DNA from: an uncultured Bacilli bacterium
Lineage (GTDB): Bacteria > Bacillota_I > Bacilli_A > RF39 > UBA660
Assembly (NCBI GenBank): GCA_934148535.1
Contig: CAKPDF010000004.1
Span: forward strand, 1-64,000
Length of the DNA: 64,000 nt
Direction: 5' to 3'
This document shows positions 1-8,721 of the stretch, piece after piece. Within the stretch, counting starts at the first letter, position 1, and each line of letters begins with the position of its first letter. Position numbers and translations under genes: made by a program. Below the pieces are notes generated by a model. The model ran no database searches. It was not told the origin of the DNA and worked only from the letters and a program-made list of their open reading frames with translations.

Positions 1-79
1 AGCACTTTAACGCCGACAATAGCTTTACAGCAAAGATAGGAAGTCGCTCATATTTTTTTATGCTCAAAAAGAGCACCCC
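1..79. other. Unassigned leading segment
   Basis: This stretch holds no convincing reading frame. Bases 1-50 are clearly richer in G and C than the surrounding intergenic DNA, and a small hairpin (TGCTC, AAAAA loop, GAGCA) lies at 61-75. It could be the 3' end of a structured RNA or of a gene that starts outside the window. I could not match it to RNase P, tmRNA or another RNA by eye. Confidence 0.3.
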
Positions 80-105
80 AAGATTAGGTAATCCTAATCT
101 TTTTT
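80..105 (+). terminator. Intrinsic terminator of the upstream unit
   Basis: A 9-bp perfect stem (AAGATTAGG at 80-88, CCTAATCTT at 93-101) with a TAAT loop is followed by a T-run. It closes whatever transcript enters the window from the left and separates it from the rplI promoter. Confidence 0.75.
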
Positions 106-117
106 AATTAATAATTA

Positions 118-146
118 ATGACAATCTTACTATTTTATAGTATAAT
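118..146 (+). promoter_or_regulatory. Sigma-A-type promoter of rplI-dnaB
   Basis: A -35 box ATGACA (118-123), a 17-bp spacer and a perfect -10 box TATAAT (141-146) lie just upstream of the rplI ribosome binding site. The promoter also argues against the upstream in-frame ATG at 118 as the rplI start. Confidence 0.7.
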
Positions 147-168
147 TATAAACGAAGGTGGGATTATT

Positions 169-609
169 ATGAAGGTAATATTTATAAAAGATTTAAAAAA
201 ACAAGGTAAAGTAAATGATATAAAAGAAGTATCAGATGGTTATGCAATAAACTATTTAATAAAAAATGGTTATGCCGTAAAATATACAAAAACTAGTTCA
301 AATATCTTAAATGAAACTATAGAAAATGCGAAAGAACAAGAAAAAAAGGATATTGAGAATGCTAATAAAATAAAAAAAGAAATAGAAAGTATTACAATTA
401 AATTTCCAGTAAAAAGCAACAATGGAAAAGTATTTGGTTCCATTTCAACAAAACAAATAGAAGAAGAATTAAAAAAGTTAGGATACAATATTGAAAAAAG
501 ACAATTAAAAATAGACAGTCCTTTAAGCAGCTTAGGTTTTCATAACATAAAAGTAGAATTACATAAGAAAGTAGAGGCTGAATTAAAAATACAGTTAATA
601 GAAAAGTAG
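169..609 (+). CDS. rplI: 50S ribosomal protein L9
   Basis: This 146-residue protein matches the usual length of bL9. The N-terminal 23S-rRNA-binding domain shows MKVIFIKDLKKQGK and a version of the conserved VSDGYAINYLI segment. A Lys/Glu-rich connecting helix (about residues 50-80) leads into the C-terminal domain, which contains FGSISTKQI. I chose ATG 169 because AAGGTGGG lies just before it; the in-frame ATG at 118 sits inside the promoter. dnaB follows after 7 bases, the rplI-dnaB order seen in Bacillus, so the two are probably co-transcribed. Confidence 0.95.
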   Translation: MKVIFIKDLKKQGKVNDIKEVSDGYAINYLIKNGYAVKYTKTSSNILNETIENAKEQEKKDIENANKIKKEIESITIKFPVKSNNGKVFGSISTKQIEEELKKLGYNIEKRQLKIDSPLSSLGFHNIKVELHKKVEAELKIQLIEK

Positions 610-616
610 GTGCAGT

Positions 617-1963
617 ATGAATAATAAAGGATTACCAAATAACTTAGAAGCGGAAAAAGCTTTATTAGGTTCTGTATTTTGGTCATATACTTCATTACAA
701 AAAGCGTGTGAAGAAGTAGAAAAAGAATTTTTTTATTATGATAATAACAGTATAATTTTTTCAGTAATAAAAGATTTATTCGAAGAAAAAAAACCAGTAG
801 ACATAAATACTGTCACAACAGAATTAATAAATAAGGATTTATTAAATAAAATAGGTGGTATAGAATATTTAAATGAAATAATAAATAGCGTCGCAACAGG
901 CGCTAATATAGAATATTATATTAATACCATAACTGAAAAATATACATCTAGAAGAATGATTGAAGTTGCAACTAATATAATAAGTAAAGCCAATAATCCA
1001 GACATACCTATTTCTGAAATGGTAGAAGAAGCGGAAAAAAGCATCTTAAACGTCTCAAAAACAAGAAGAACAACCGAGTTTAGAAGCGTACAAGAAGTAT
1101 TGACTAAAACTCAAGAAGATTTAGAAAAATTAGCACAAAATAAAGGAAAAGTAACAGGATTAACTACTGGACTAATTGATTTAGATAATTTAACAAATGG
1201 ATTTAGCCCAACTCAATTAGTAATAATTGCTGCAAGACCTGCTGTTGGTAAAACAGCCTTTGCCCTAAATATAGCATGTGCTGCTGCTAAAAATACTAAG
1301 AAAAATATAGCCATATTTTCACTTGAAATGCCAGCAGAACAATTAATAATGAGAATGATAAGTTCCCTAGGTCAAATTGATAATAAAAAACTTCAAACAG
1401 GTAGAATGGAAAATGAAGACTGGCGACGCGTAAATGAAGCCATTAGCCAACTAGCGGATACTAATATATATTTTCATGATGCCGGTGGTGTAACAGCAAG
1501 TGAAATTAAAGCCAAATGTCGTAGACTATCAACTCAAGGAGAAGGACTAGGTTTAGTAATAATAGATTACTTACAATTAATAGATTCATCATCAAAATAT
1601 TCTGGCTCAAGACAACAAGAAGTATCTGAAATATCTAGAAGTTTAAAAACAATGGCTTTAGAATTAGAGGTGCCAGTAATAGCGCTTTCTCAATTATCAA
1701 GAAGTGTAGAAAAAAGAGAAGATAAAAAACCAGTACTAAGTGATTTAAGAGAATCAGGTTCAATAGAGCAAGATGCCGATATAGTAGCAGCTTTGCACGC
1801 TCCAGAAGTAGATGCACCTCCTGATGATACATTACCAGTGCCAATACAATTAATAATCTTGAAACACAGAAATGGTCCTATAGCGACAATAGATATGTTA
1901 TTCAAAAAAAGAACATCAACGTTCTTATCTATAAAGAAAGGTGGAGGTCCAGATGCAAATTAA
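617..1963 (+). CDS. dnaB: Replicative DNA helicase DnaB (DnaC in Bacillus)
   Basis: This is the hexameric 5'-3' helicase that unwinds DNA ahead of the replication fork. The 448 residues comprise an N-terminal DnaB domain (about 1-105), a linker, and a RecA-like C-terminal ATPase domain. Walker A is ARPAVGKT (206-213), Walker B lies in LVIIDYLQLI, and the arginine-finger region DLRESGSIEQDADI is present. The length is normal. It follows rplI closely, and its last codons overlap the start region of the M23 peptidase gene, so the cluster looks like one transcript. Confidence 0.97.
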   Translation: MNNKGLPNNLEAEKALLGSVFWSYTSLQKACEEVEKEFFYYDNNSIIFSVIKDLFEEKKPVDINTVTTELINKDLLNKIGGIEYLNEIINSVATGANIEYYINTITEKYTSRRMIEVATNIISKANNPDIPISEMVEEAEKSILNVSKTRRTTEFRSVQEVLTKTQEDLEKLAQNKGKVTGLTTGLIDLDNLTNGFSPTQLVIIAARPAVGKTAFALNIACAAAKNTKKNIAIFSLEMPAEQLIMRMISSLGQIDNKKLQTGRMENEDWRRVNEAISQLADTNIYFHDAGGVTASEIKAKCRRLSTQGEGLGLVIIDYLQLIDSSSKYSGSRQQEVSEISRSLKTMALELEVPVIALSQLSRSVEKREDKKPVLSDLRESGSIEQDADIVAALHAPEVDAPPDDTLPVPIQLIILKHRNGPIATIDMLFKKRTSTFLSIKKGGGPDAN

Positions 1964-3473
1964 ACTATCATCTTCGCAAATAGTTGTAATACTTATAATA
2001 TCTATGGCAGTATTTTTATTAGGATTTTCAAGTAGAATAAATAAAGAACCAACAGAAGTATATAAAGTATATGTAGATGGAGAAATAATTGGTACTATTA
2101 AATCAAAGACAGAATTTGAAGATTATGTAAATGAAAAAGAAAATTCAATAAAGAAAAAATATAATGTAGATAAAGTATATACCCCAAGTGGAGTGGAAAT
2201 AAAAAAAGTCATCACCTACAGCGGAAATACTGAATCTAATGAAGCAGTATATAATAAAATAATTAAAAGTAAAAAATTCACAATAAAAGGTACAATAGTA
2301 ACAATTTCTGATGAAGACGATAAAGATTATAAAACCCAAAAGATTTATACTTTAAACAAAGAAATATTTGATGAAGCAATAACTAAAACAATAAAGTCAT
2401 TCTTAGATCCAGAGGTTTACCAAAAATTTATGACAAGTACCCAAGATGAAATTAAAGATTTAGGATCAATTGTTGATGATATAAGCATTAAACAAAAAAT
2501 CACATATAAAACAGGATATATATCAATAGATGAAAAAATATATACAAATGCTGAAGATTTAGCAAAATACATTTTATATGGTACTACTAAAACTCAAAGT
2601 ACTTATACTATAAAAGAAGGAGATACTATTGAAAGTGTCGCTGAAGAGAACAAATTAAATGTACAAGAATTTTTAATCGCTAATTCGAAATTTTCTTCCA
2701 AAAATAATCTTTTATATGAAGGTCAAAAAGTAAATGTCGGTTTAATAAATCCTATAATAGATGTAGTAATAGAAAAAACTAGTGTTGAAGAAGAAGAAAA
2801 AGCCTTTTCAGTTGATATTCAGTACGACGAAAATGAAATAAAAGGTACAGAATATGTATCTCGTGAAGGAGAAAATGGATTATATAAAGTAACTAAAAAA
2901 TATCAATATATAAATGGACAATTAGCAGATACAATTACAATAAGTTCAACAGAATTAAAACCTGCTGTAAATAAAATTCTTGTCAAAGGAGATAAATATG
3001 TACCTAATGTAGCAGACTTATCTTACTGGGGATGGCCAACTGATACCCCATATACAATTACAACATACTATGGATATCGTTGGGGTTCTATGCATGCAGC
3101 AATAGATATATATGGCCCAGGACATGGTTCAGCAATATATGCCGCCAATAACGGAACTGTTATAGGAGCAAAAGCAGGATGTGCTGTAGGAAATTCATCA
3201 TGTAACGGAAGAAGAGGTAACTTTATTGTAATAAATCATAACAATAATAACTATTACACAATTTATATGCACCTAGCTTCAATATTAGTAACAGAAGGTC
3301 AAACCGTAGCAAGAGGTCAAAAAATAGCAACTATGGGTAACACTGGAGAAGTATATCCAGTTCCAACAAGTGGTAGCCCTTATTCTGGAACCCACCTCCA
3401 CTTTGGAGTATATAGAGGTAACCCTCTAACAGGCGGAGGTTCACCATTTGATCCACTATCACTATACAGATGA
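1953..3473 (+). CDS. M23 family murein endopeptidase with LysM and G5-like domains
   Basis: This is a predicted cell-wall hydrolase that cleaves peptidoglycan cross-bridges outside the membrane. An N-terminal membrane segment (about 10-26) anchors it. A LysM module (TYTIKEGDTIESVAE onward, about 220-265) and a G5-like segment follow, then a C-terminal LytM/M23 domain. The M23 zinc ligands are visible as HAAID, a later YMHL and the final THLHFG. ATG 1953 is preferred because AGGTGGAGG stands directly upstream; GTG 1941 is the alternative. It overlaps dnaB by 11 bases, and its stop overlaps the ATG of walJ. It occupies a place near that of the walHI genes in Bacillus, but I see no similarity to those proteins. 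Confidence 0.9.
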   Translation: MQIKLSSSQIVVILIISMAVFLLGFSSRINKEPTEVYKVYVDGEIIGTIKSKTEFEDYVNEKENSIKKKYNVDKVYTPSGVEIKKVITYSGNTESNEAVYNKIIKSKKFTIKGTIVTISDEDDKDYKTQKIYTLNKEIFDEAITKTIKSFLDPEVYQKFMTSTQDEIKDLGSIVDDISIKQKITYKTGYISIDEKIYTNAEDLAKYILYGTTKTQSTYTIKEGDTIESVAEENKLNVQEFLIANSKFSSKNNLLYEGQKVNVGLINPIIDVVIEKTSVEEEEKAFSVDIQYDENEIKGTEYVSREGENGLYKVTKKYQYINGQLADTITISSTELKPAVNKILVKGDKYVPNVADLSYWGWPTDTPYTITTYYGYRWGSMHAAIDIYGPGHGSAIYAANNGTVIGAKAGCAVGNSSCNGRRGNFIVINHNNNNYYTIYMHLASILVTEGQTVARGQKIATMGNTGEVYPVPTSGSPYSGTHLHFGVYRGNPLTGGGSPFDPLSLYR

Positions 3474-4228
3474 GAGTAGAAGTATTATCAAGTGGTAGTA
3501 AAGGAAATACCACTTATATAGAAACAAAAAATGCCAAGATTTTAATAGATCTTGGCAATACATGTAAGTATGTAAAAGAAAAATTAGCAAAAATAGAAGT
3601 GGATCCTAGTGAAATAGATGCAATTTTAATAACACACACACATGTAGATCACATAAATGGCCTAAAAGTATTTGAAAAAAGATATAATACCAAAGTCTTT
3701 ATGGCCCCAAAAATGCAACCAGATTTAGCATTCATAGAAAATTATGAAATAATAGAAGATAACTACATAAAGTTTAAAGATTTAGAGATAAACATTATAA
3801 AAACTTCACATGACGCCGAAGATTCAAGAGGCTATATAATAAATAATGAAGGTAACTCAATAGTCTATATAACAGATACTGGATATATAAATCATAAATA
3901 TTTTGAAATATTAAAAAATAGAAATGTCTATATATTAGAAAGTAATCATGATGTAGATTTATTAAACAATGGTCCTTACCCATTTAATTTAAGACAAAGA
4001 ATCTTAGGAGATAAAGGCCATTTATCAAATTATGATTGCGCCAAATATCTTTCAGAGTTTATGGGCGATAATACTAAATGTATAGTTTTAGCCCATTTAT
4101 CAGAAGAAAATAATACCAAAGAACTAGCATATAACACCTTAAAAGAAAGATTAAATGAAAATGACCAAAAAGTAGATAAAATAATAATAGCAGCTCAGAA
4201 TGAAGAAACGGAAATGATTGAAATATGA
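3470..4228 (+). CDS. walJ: Metallo-beta-lactamase fold hydrolase WalJ/YycJ
   Basis: This 252-residue protein has the metallo-beta-lactamase fold. The metal-binding motif HTHVDH (HxHxDH) is near residue 57 and the second-shell motif ITDTGYI follows later. The family (YycJ/WalJ) is linked in Bacillus to coordination of DNA replication with cell-wall metabolism and has 5'-exonuclease activity. The start codon overlaps the stop of the M23 gene (ATGA) and the gene overlaps rlmH by 4 bases, so translation is probably coupled. The walJ-rlmH order is conserved in Bacillus, but the walRK two-component genes are missing from this place. Confidence 0.88.
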   Translation: MRVEVLSSGSKGNTTYIETKNAKILIDLGNTCKYVKEKLAKIEVDPSEIDAILITHTHVDHINGLKVFEKRYNTKVFMAPKMQPDLAFIENYEIIEDNYIKFKDLEINIIKTSHDAEDSRGYIINNEGNSIVYITDTGYINHKYFEILKNRNVYILESNHDVDLLNNGPYPFNLRQRILGDKGHLSNYDCAKYLSEFMGDNTKCIVLAHLSEENNTKELAYNTLKERLNENDQKVDKIIIAAQNEETEMIEI

Positions 4229-4659
4229 TAAAAATAATATGTATAGGAAAAATAAAAGAAAACTATCTAAAAGATGCTATCAATGATTATCAAAAAAGAA
4301 TATCAAAATATCATAAAATAGAGATAGTAGAATTACCAGATAGCAATATAGATAATGAAAAAGAATTAATTAAAAAAAATATTAATCCCAAAGATTATAT
4401 AATAACTATGGAAATAGAAGGAAATATGTTATCATCAATAGAACTATCTGAAAAGATTGATAAAACATTTATTACTAATCCTAACATAACATTTATAATT
4501 GGAGGTTCAACAGGATTACATCAAGAAATAAAAAATATGTCTAACTATAAATTATCGTTCTCAAAATTAACGTTTCCTCATGGATTATTTAGATTAATAT
4601 TATTAGAGCAAATCTATAGAAGTTTCAAAATATTAAATAATGAAAGTTATCACAAATAA
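4225..4659 (+). CDS. rlmH: 23S rRNA pseudouridine-1915 N3-methyltransferase RlmH
   Basis: RlmH is a SPOUT-class methyltransferase that uses S-adenosylmethionine to methylate pseudouridine 1915 in helix 69 of 23S rRNA. The SAM-binding knot is recognisable as FIIGGSTGL, and the conserved C-terminus runs from KLTFPHGLFR to a terminal YHK. At 144 residues it is about 15 shorter than typical RlmH (about 159), but both conserved blocks are intact. It overlaps walJ by 4 bases. Confidence 0.93.
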   Translation: MIKIICIGKIKENYLKDAINDYQKRISKYHKIEIVELPDSNIDNEKELIKKNINPKDYIITMEIEGNMLSSIELSEKIDKTFITNPNITFIIGGSTGLHQEIKNMSNYKLSFSKLTFPHGLFRLILLEQIYRSFKILNNESYHK

Positions 4660-4669
4660 GGAGTTAAGT

Positions 4670-5515
4670 ATGGAAAATAAAGAAACAATAGTAGCATTAA
4701 TATATGATTTTGATAAAACACTATGTACAAAAGATATGCAAGAATATACATTCTTACCTAATATTGGAATAGATCCTAAAGATTTTTGGCAAGAAGTAGA
4801 CAACCTAGCAATTAAAAATGATATGGATAAAATTTTAGCGTGCCTTTATATGATGCTAAAAAAATCAGATGAAGCTGGTATTCCAATTAAAAGAGAAGAC
4901 TTTAATAAGTATGGAAAAGAAATAGAATTCTTTAAAGGAGTTACTACTTGGTTTGAAAGAATAAATGAATTTGGTAAATCATTAAATATCAAAATAGAAC
5001 ATTATATAATATCATCAGGTCAAAAAGAAATAATAGAAGGAACAACAATTAGTAAATATTTCAAAGAGATATTTGCAAGTGAATTTTTGTATATTGATGA
5101 AAAAGCTGTATGGCCTGCAATGGCAGTGAATTATACCACTAAAACTCAATTTATTGCAAGAATAAATAAAGGAGTATTAGATATCTCAGATGACTCTACA
5201 TTAAATAGAAGAATGTTAGCAGAAGATAGAAGGATATCTAATAAAAATATGATATATATAGGAGATGGATTTACTGATATTCCTTCAATGAGAATGACTC
5301 ATGCTAATGGTGGATATAGTATAGCTGTATATCAAGAGAATAATAAAGAAGTTGCTAAAACATTATTACAAGATGATAGAGTAGACTTTGCTACTTTAGC
5401 AGATTATAGCGAAAATAGTGACTTAGAGAGATTAATTAAAAAGATAATACAAACAATGGCAATTGGAACAGAGTTATATTATGAGCATAAAAAACAAGTA
5501 CAAGAAAACATTTAA
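4670..5515 (+). CDS. HAD superfamily phosphatase
   Basis: This 281-residue protein is a haloacid-dehalogenase-type hydrolase. Motif I is DFDKTL, with the nucleophile Asp and the acid/base Asp two residues later. Motif IV is in YIGDGFTDIPSM. A large helical cap lies between them. The substrate cannot be read from the sequence; phosphoserine-phosphatase-like members share this architecture. ATG 4670 has AAGGAG just upstream, whereas the in-frame ATG at 4640 lies within the end of rlmH. It is probably the last gene of the rplI-to-rlmH cluster. Confidence 0.8.
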   Translation: MENKETIVALIYDFDKTLCTKDMQEYTFLPNIGIDPKDFWQEVDNLAIKNDMDKILACLYMMLKKSDEAGIPIKREDFNKYGKEIEFFKGVTTWFERINEFGKSLNIKIEHYIISSGQKEIIEGTTISKYFKEIFASEFLYIDEKAVWPAMAVNYTTKTQFIARINKGVLDISDDSTLNRRMLAEDRRISNKNMIYIGDGFTDIPSMRMTHANGGYSIAVYQENNKEVAKTLLQDDRVDFATLADYSENSDLERLIKKIIQTMAIGTELYYEHKKQVQENI

Positions 5516-5587
5516 AATAATATATTGTTACAATACATAACTAGTATATTTTCATATACTTAAATTGATAAATAAGACAAATTAATT

Positions 5588-5625
5588 AAATAACTATCAA
5601 CAAATCTGTTGATAGTTATTTTAGT
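5588..5625. terminator. Bidirectional terminator between the HAD gene and the sirtuin
   Basis: A perfect 15-bp inverted repeat (5588-5602 with 5607-5621, loop AATC) lies between two convergent genes. T-rich flanks on both sides allow use in either direction. The right arm overlaps the sirtuin stop codon. Confidence 0.85.
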
Positions 5626-6332
5626 CTACTAAATACATTCCCTATTTTATCATTAATAACTAAATTAGCCATATAATCATAATCTGTAGTATCATTATTA
5701 ATAATAACTAAGTTTTTACCTCTAAAAAATCTAATAAAAGAAGAAGCTGGATAAACAGATAAAGAACTACCAGCAACAATTAATAAATCACAATTGCTAA
5801 TAGCCTTAATAGCCCCCTCTACAACATTGTCATCAAGAGCCTCCTCATATAATACAACATCAGGCTTTATTATACCACCGCATTCACATTTAGGAATACC
5901 AGTAGAGTTAAATATAAAAGATGCATCAAATTTCTTTTCACAATTCATACAATAATTATTATAAATACTACCATGTAAATTATAAATCTTTTTGTTTCCA
6001 GCCTTTTCATGTAAACCATCTATATTTTGCGTAACAATAGCACTTAGTTTTCCTTTTTTCTCAAGATTAGCTAAATATTTATGACATATATTAGGTAATG
6101 CATCCAAACAATTAAGTTTATCACGGTAAAATTTATAAAATTCTAAAGTATTATGCATAAAGAAAGAATGACTTAAAATCTTCTCAGGTGGATATTTATA
6201 TTGCATATTATATAAACCATCCTTACTTCTAAAATCTTTAATACCACTTTCAGTACTAACTCCAGCGCCACCAAAAAACACTATATTATTACTTTCATCA
6301 ATCATTTTTTGTAATTCCATAACCTTATCCAT
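5616..6332 (-). CDS. cobB: Sirtuin, NAD-dependent protein deacylase
   Basis: Sirtuins remove acyl groups from lysine side chains using NAD+. The 238-residue protein shows the NAD-binding segment GAGVSTESGIKDFRS (about 22-36), the conserved TQNIDGLH, the catalytic histidine in NLHGS, and a zinc site of CMNC followed by CECGG. I place the start at the ATG ending at 6332, with GGTGAT just upstream; longer in-frame starts would add a hydrophobic tail and run into the promoter. It is divergent from the Hsp20 gene and shares its regulatory region. Confidence 0.92.
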   Translation of the reverse strand: MDKVMELQKMIDESNNIVFFGGAGVSTESGIKDFRSKDGLYNMQYKYPPEKILSHSFFMHNTLEFYKFYRDKLNCLDALPNICHKYLANLEKKGKLSAIVTQNIDGLHEKAGNKKIYNLHGSIYNNYCMNCEKKFDASFIFNSTGIPKCECGGIIKPDVVLYEEALDDNVVEGAIKAISNCDLLIVAGSSLSVYPASSFIRFFRGKNLVIINNDTTDYDYMANLVINDKIGNVFSRLK

Positions 6333-6391
6333 ATCAATCACCATCATAATTATAATACAGAAAATATAAAAAGTAAAAAAATTTGTCGAAT

Positions 6392-6418
6392 TTAGCAATC
6401 TCTATTGACAATTGCTAA
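6392..6418. promoter_or_regulatory. CIRCE-like operator (putative HrcA site)
   Basis: TTAGCAATC, nine bases, then AATTGCTAA matches the CIRCE consensus TTAGCACTC-N9-GAGTGCTAA at 15 of 18 arm positions. It keeps the exact N9 spacing and overlaps the -35 box of the hsp20 promoter. HrcA regulation of heat-shock genes through CIRCE is established; its use here is inferred from the match and the position. Confidence 0.65.
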
Positions 6419-6433
6419 AAATAGTGATATATT
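6405..6433 (+). promoter_or_regulatory. Sigma-A promoter of hsp20
   Basis: A consensus -35 TTGACA (6405-6410), a 17-bp spacer and -10 TATATT (6428-6433) lie upstream of the Hsp20 gene. The -35 box lies inside the CIRCE-like dyad, which suggests repression by steric block. Confidence 0.75.
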
Positions 6434-6456
6434 AATAATCGAAAGAAGGTAATAAT

Positions 6457-6864
6457 ATGAATATAATTCCAAGAAAGTTTTATTTAGATGACATTTTTGA
6501 TGATTTTATGCCTACAATGAAGGACAATAACATGAAATGTGATGTTTATGAAAAGAAAGGAAAATATCATATTGAACTAGATACACCAGGATTTACAAAA
6601 GATGATATTTCAATTGAAGTAAAAGATGGTTGCTTAGTAGTTACAGCAGAGAAAAAATCTGAAGAAGAAGACAAAGAAAAGAATTACATCAGAAGAGAAA
6701 GAAGTTATGGAAAATATCAAAGATCATTTAATTTAGGAGATCTTGATTCTGACAATATAGAAGCAGAATTTAAAAATGGTATTTTAAAAATAACTGTCCC
6801 TAAAAAAGAAGAAGCACCTAAAAAAGTCATCGAAATAAAAGAAAAAAATGAAGAAGAAAAATAA
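6457..6864 (+). CDS. hsp20: Small heat shock protein, Hsp20/alpha-crystallin family
   Basis: This 135-residue ATP-independent holdase binds unfolding proteins in the cytosol. The alpha-crystallin domain (about residues 25-125) shows the family pattern YHIELDTPGF, then DDISIEVKDGCLVV and the late FKNGILKITVPK. A charged Lys/Glu-rich tail ends the protein. The ribosome binding site AAGAAGG precedes ATG 6457. Its promoter overlaps a CIRCE-like dyad, so heat induction through HrcA is likely. A terminator follows, so the gene appears monocistronic. Confidence 0.95.
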   Translation: MNIIPRKFYLDDIFDDFMPTMKDNNMKCDVYEKKGKYHIELDTPGFTKDDISIEVKDGCLVVTAEKKSEEEDKEKNYIRRERSYGKYQRSFNLGDLDSDNIEAEFKNGILKITVPKKEEAPKKVIEIKEKNEEEK

Positions 6865-6877
6865 TTTAAAATAAACT

Positions 6878-6905
6878 AAAGAACTCTACAAAGGGTTCTT
6901 TTCTT
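6878..6905 (+). terminator. Terminator after hsp20
   Basis: AAGAACTC pairs with GGGTTCTT (one G-T wobble) around a TACAAA loop, followed by TTTTC. It ends the hsp20 transcript. Confidence 0.75.
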
Positions 6906-7023
6906 TATATTATACTTTACACATCAAATATTATTTAGTTATCTATTAGTTAAAAATACAATTATAAGTATTTTATATGATATTCTTATAATAGAAATAA
7001 TAACAAAGGAGGAAGTGAAATAT

Positions 7024-7569
7024 ATGGAAGAAAACTCAAAAACATCAGAATTATCACCAGAAGCTCAAAAAGCAATAAATTTATTAAGTGATGGAAAAGG
7101 AGTAGAATCAAATGTTTTAAGTGCATTAAGTAGTTTAGGAAAAGGATCTACTGATGATTTTATATCTTATATAGATGATATGCCTATAAGATGCGTAGTT
7201 ACAAAAAAAATAAAAAGTCTTACAGAAAATCATAATCCAGGAGATATTATTGATTTAAACTCTAATTATTTTGAAAGCTTAAAATCTTGTTATCCAGACT
7301 CAATACAAAAAATTGAAATGACTAGACAAGACTGGATTGACTTAGCTACTAACAGTGCCAACAAATCTGCAAAAAGAATTATGGAATTACAACAATTATA
7401 TGGAGAAGAATTTTATAGCCGTAATATGCAAGTTATTCCAAGTTATGGAGAAGTTGATGGTATAGGATTTAAAGGTGGATTAAGAGAAGCCTATGAAATG
7501 ACAAAACAATTACAAGAAGATATAGAAGTATTTGAAGAACAATATAGAAAATTTGGTATATATAGATAA
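7024..7569 (+). CDS. Hypothetical cytosolic protein
   Basis: I do not recognise this 181-residue protein. It has no signal peptide or membrane segment. It is mostly charged, with a helical N-terminal part rich in Ser and Glu, a central segment (VVTKKIKSLTENHNPGDII), and a helical C-terminus rich in Glu and Gln. ATG 7024 is chosen because AAAGGAGG ends ten bases upstream; the GTG at 7015 would be too close to the Shine-Dalgarno. It has its own upstream TATAAT and a downstream terminator, so it is probably transcribed alone. Confidence 0.75.
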   Translation: MEENSKTSELSPEAQKAINLLSDGKGVESNVLSALSSLGKGSTDDFISYIDDMPIRCVVTKKIKSLTENHNPGDIIDLNSNYFESLKSCYPDSIQKIEMTRQDWIDLATNSANKSAKRIMELQQLYGEEFYSRNMQVIPSYGEVDGIGFKGGLREAYEMTKQLQEDIEVFEEQYRKFGIYR

Positions 7570-7576
7570 AGTAAAG

Positions 7577-7605
7577 ATGATTATAAAAAAATATAATCAT
7601 TTTTG
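7577..7605 (+). terminator. Terminator after the 7024-7569 gene
   Basis: ATGATTATA (7577-7585) pairs with TATAATCAT (7592-7600), followed by TTTTT. This is a standard intrinsic terminator. Confidence 0.75.
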
Positions 7606-7614
7606 CTTTTATTA

Positions 7615-7643
7615 ATGACTTTTTTAAAGAAATTTGGTACAAT
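7615..7643 (+). promoter_or_regulatory. Promoter of dusB
   Basis: A -35-like ATGACT (7615-7620), a 17-bp spacer and -10 TACAAT (7638-7643) precede dusB and follow the terminator of the previous gene. Confidence 0.55.
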
Positions 7644-7686
7644 ACACTAAGTAATTTAAATCTTATATATAAGAAGGTGAATTAAT

Positions 7687-8682
7687 ATGTTTAAAATAAA
7701 AGATATAGAAATAAAAAATAATATAGTTTTAGCTCCAATGGCAGGAATATGTAATAGTGCTTTTAGAAAGATAATAAAAGAAATGGGCTGTGGACTGATG
7801 TACTGTGAAATGGTAAGCGACAAAGCCCTAGTCTATGATAGTAAAAAGACAATAAATATGTTATATATGGAAGAAATAGAAAGACCTATAGCCCAGCAAA
7901 TATTTGGAAGTGACAAAGAAACATTTGTTGAAGCAGCAAAAAAAGTCTATGCAGAAATGAAACCAGACATTATAGATATAAATATGGGATGTCCCGTACC
8001 CAAAGTAGCAATAAAATCCCAAGCAGGATCAGCACTTTTAAAAAATCCCGAAAAAATAAAAGAAATAGTTGAAGCAGTAGTAGCAGCAGTTCCCATACCA
8101 GTAACAGTTAAAATTAGAAGTGGTTGGGATAGTAATTCAATAAATGCACCATATGTAGCAAAAATATGTGAAGAAGCAGGAGCATCTGCAATTACAGTAC
8201 ATCCTAGAACCAGGGCTCAAGGTTATACAGGAGCACCAGATTTAGACATAATTAAACAAGTTAAACAAACAGTATCAATACCAGTAATAGGAAACGGTGA
8301 TATAAAAGATATAGAAAGTGCAAAACATATGTTTGAATATACTGGTTGTGACGCCATAATGATTGGTAGAGGTTGCTTAGGCAATCCATGGCTAATAAAA
8401 CAATTAGTAGAATATTTCGAAAATGGTAAAATACTACCTCCACCAACATATCAAGAAAAAATAAAACTATGTCTTCATCACTTTGATTATCTCTTAAAAA
8501 TAAAACCAGAGAAAGTAGCAGTACTAGAAATGAGAAGTCATATAGCATGGTATATAAAAGGATTACCTAACTGTATAGAAGTTAAAAACTCCTGCTTTAA
8601 AGCAACAACCAAAGAACAAATTTTATTAATATTAAACAAATACTTAGAAGATTTAACTAATAATTTTCAAAATACTATTTAA
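7687..8682 (+). CDS. dusB: tRNA-dihydrouridine synthase
   Basis: This FMN enzyme reduces uridine to 5,6-dihydrouridine in the D-loop of tRNAs, using NADPH. The 331-residue protein has the TIM-barrel flavin-binding start LAPMAGICN, the conserved NMGCPVPK, the HPRTRAQGYTG segment, and GNGDI followed by IGRGCLGNPW near the phosphate site. The conserved cysteine (MNMGCP-type) is present. The length is normal for bacterial DusB. The 3' end forms a dyad with sequence upstream of the next gene (ATACTATTT and AAATAGTAT), but there is no T-run. Confidence 0.95.
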   Translation: MFKIKDIEIKNNIVLAPMAGICNSAFRKIIKEMGCGLMYCEMVSDKALVYDSKKTINMLYMEEIERPIAQQIFGSDKETFVEAAKKVYAEMKPDIIDINMGCPVPKVAIKSQAGSALLKNPEKIKEIVEAVVAAVPIPVTVKIRSGWDSNSINAPYVAKICEEAGASAITVHPRTRAQGYTGAPDLDIIKQVKQTVSIPVIGNGDIKDIESAKHMFEYTGCDAIMIGRGCLGNPWLIKQLVEYFENGKILPPPTYQEKIKLCLHHFDYLLKIKPEKVAVLEMRSHIAWYIKGLPNCIEVKNSCFKATTKEQILLILNKYLEDLTNNFQNTI

Positions 8683-8721
8683 AATAATAAAAAAATAGTA
8701 TATAATAAGTTTGGTGATCTT

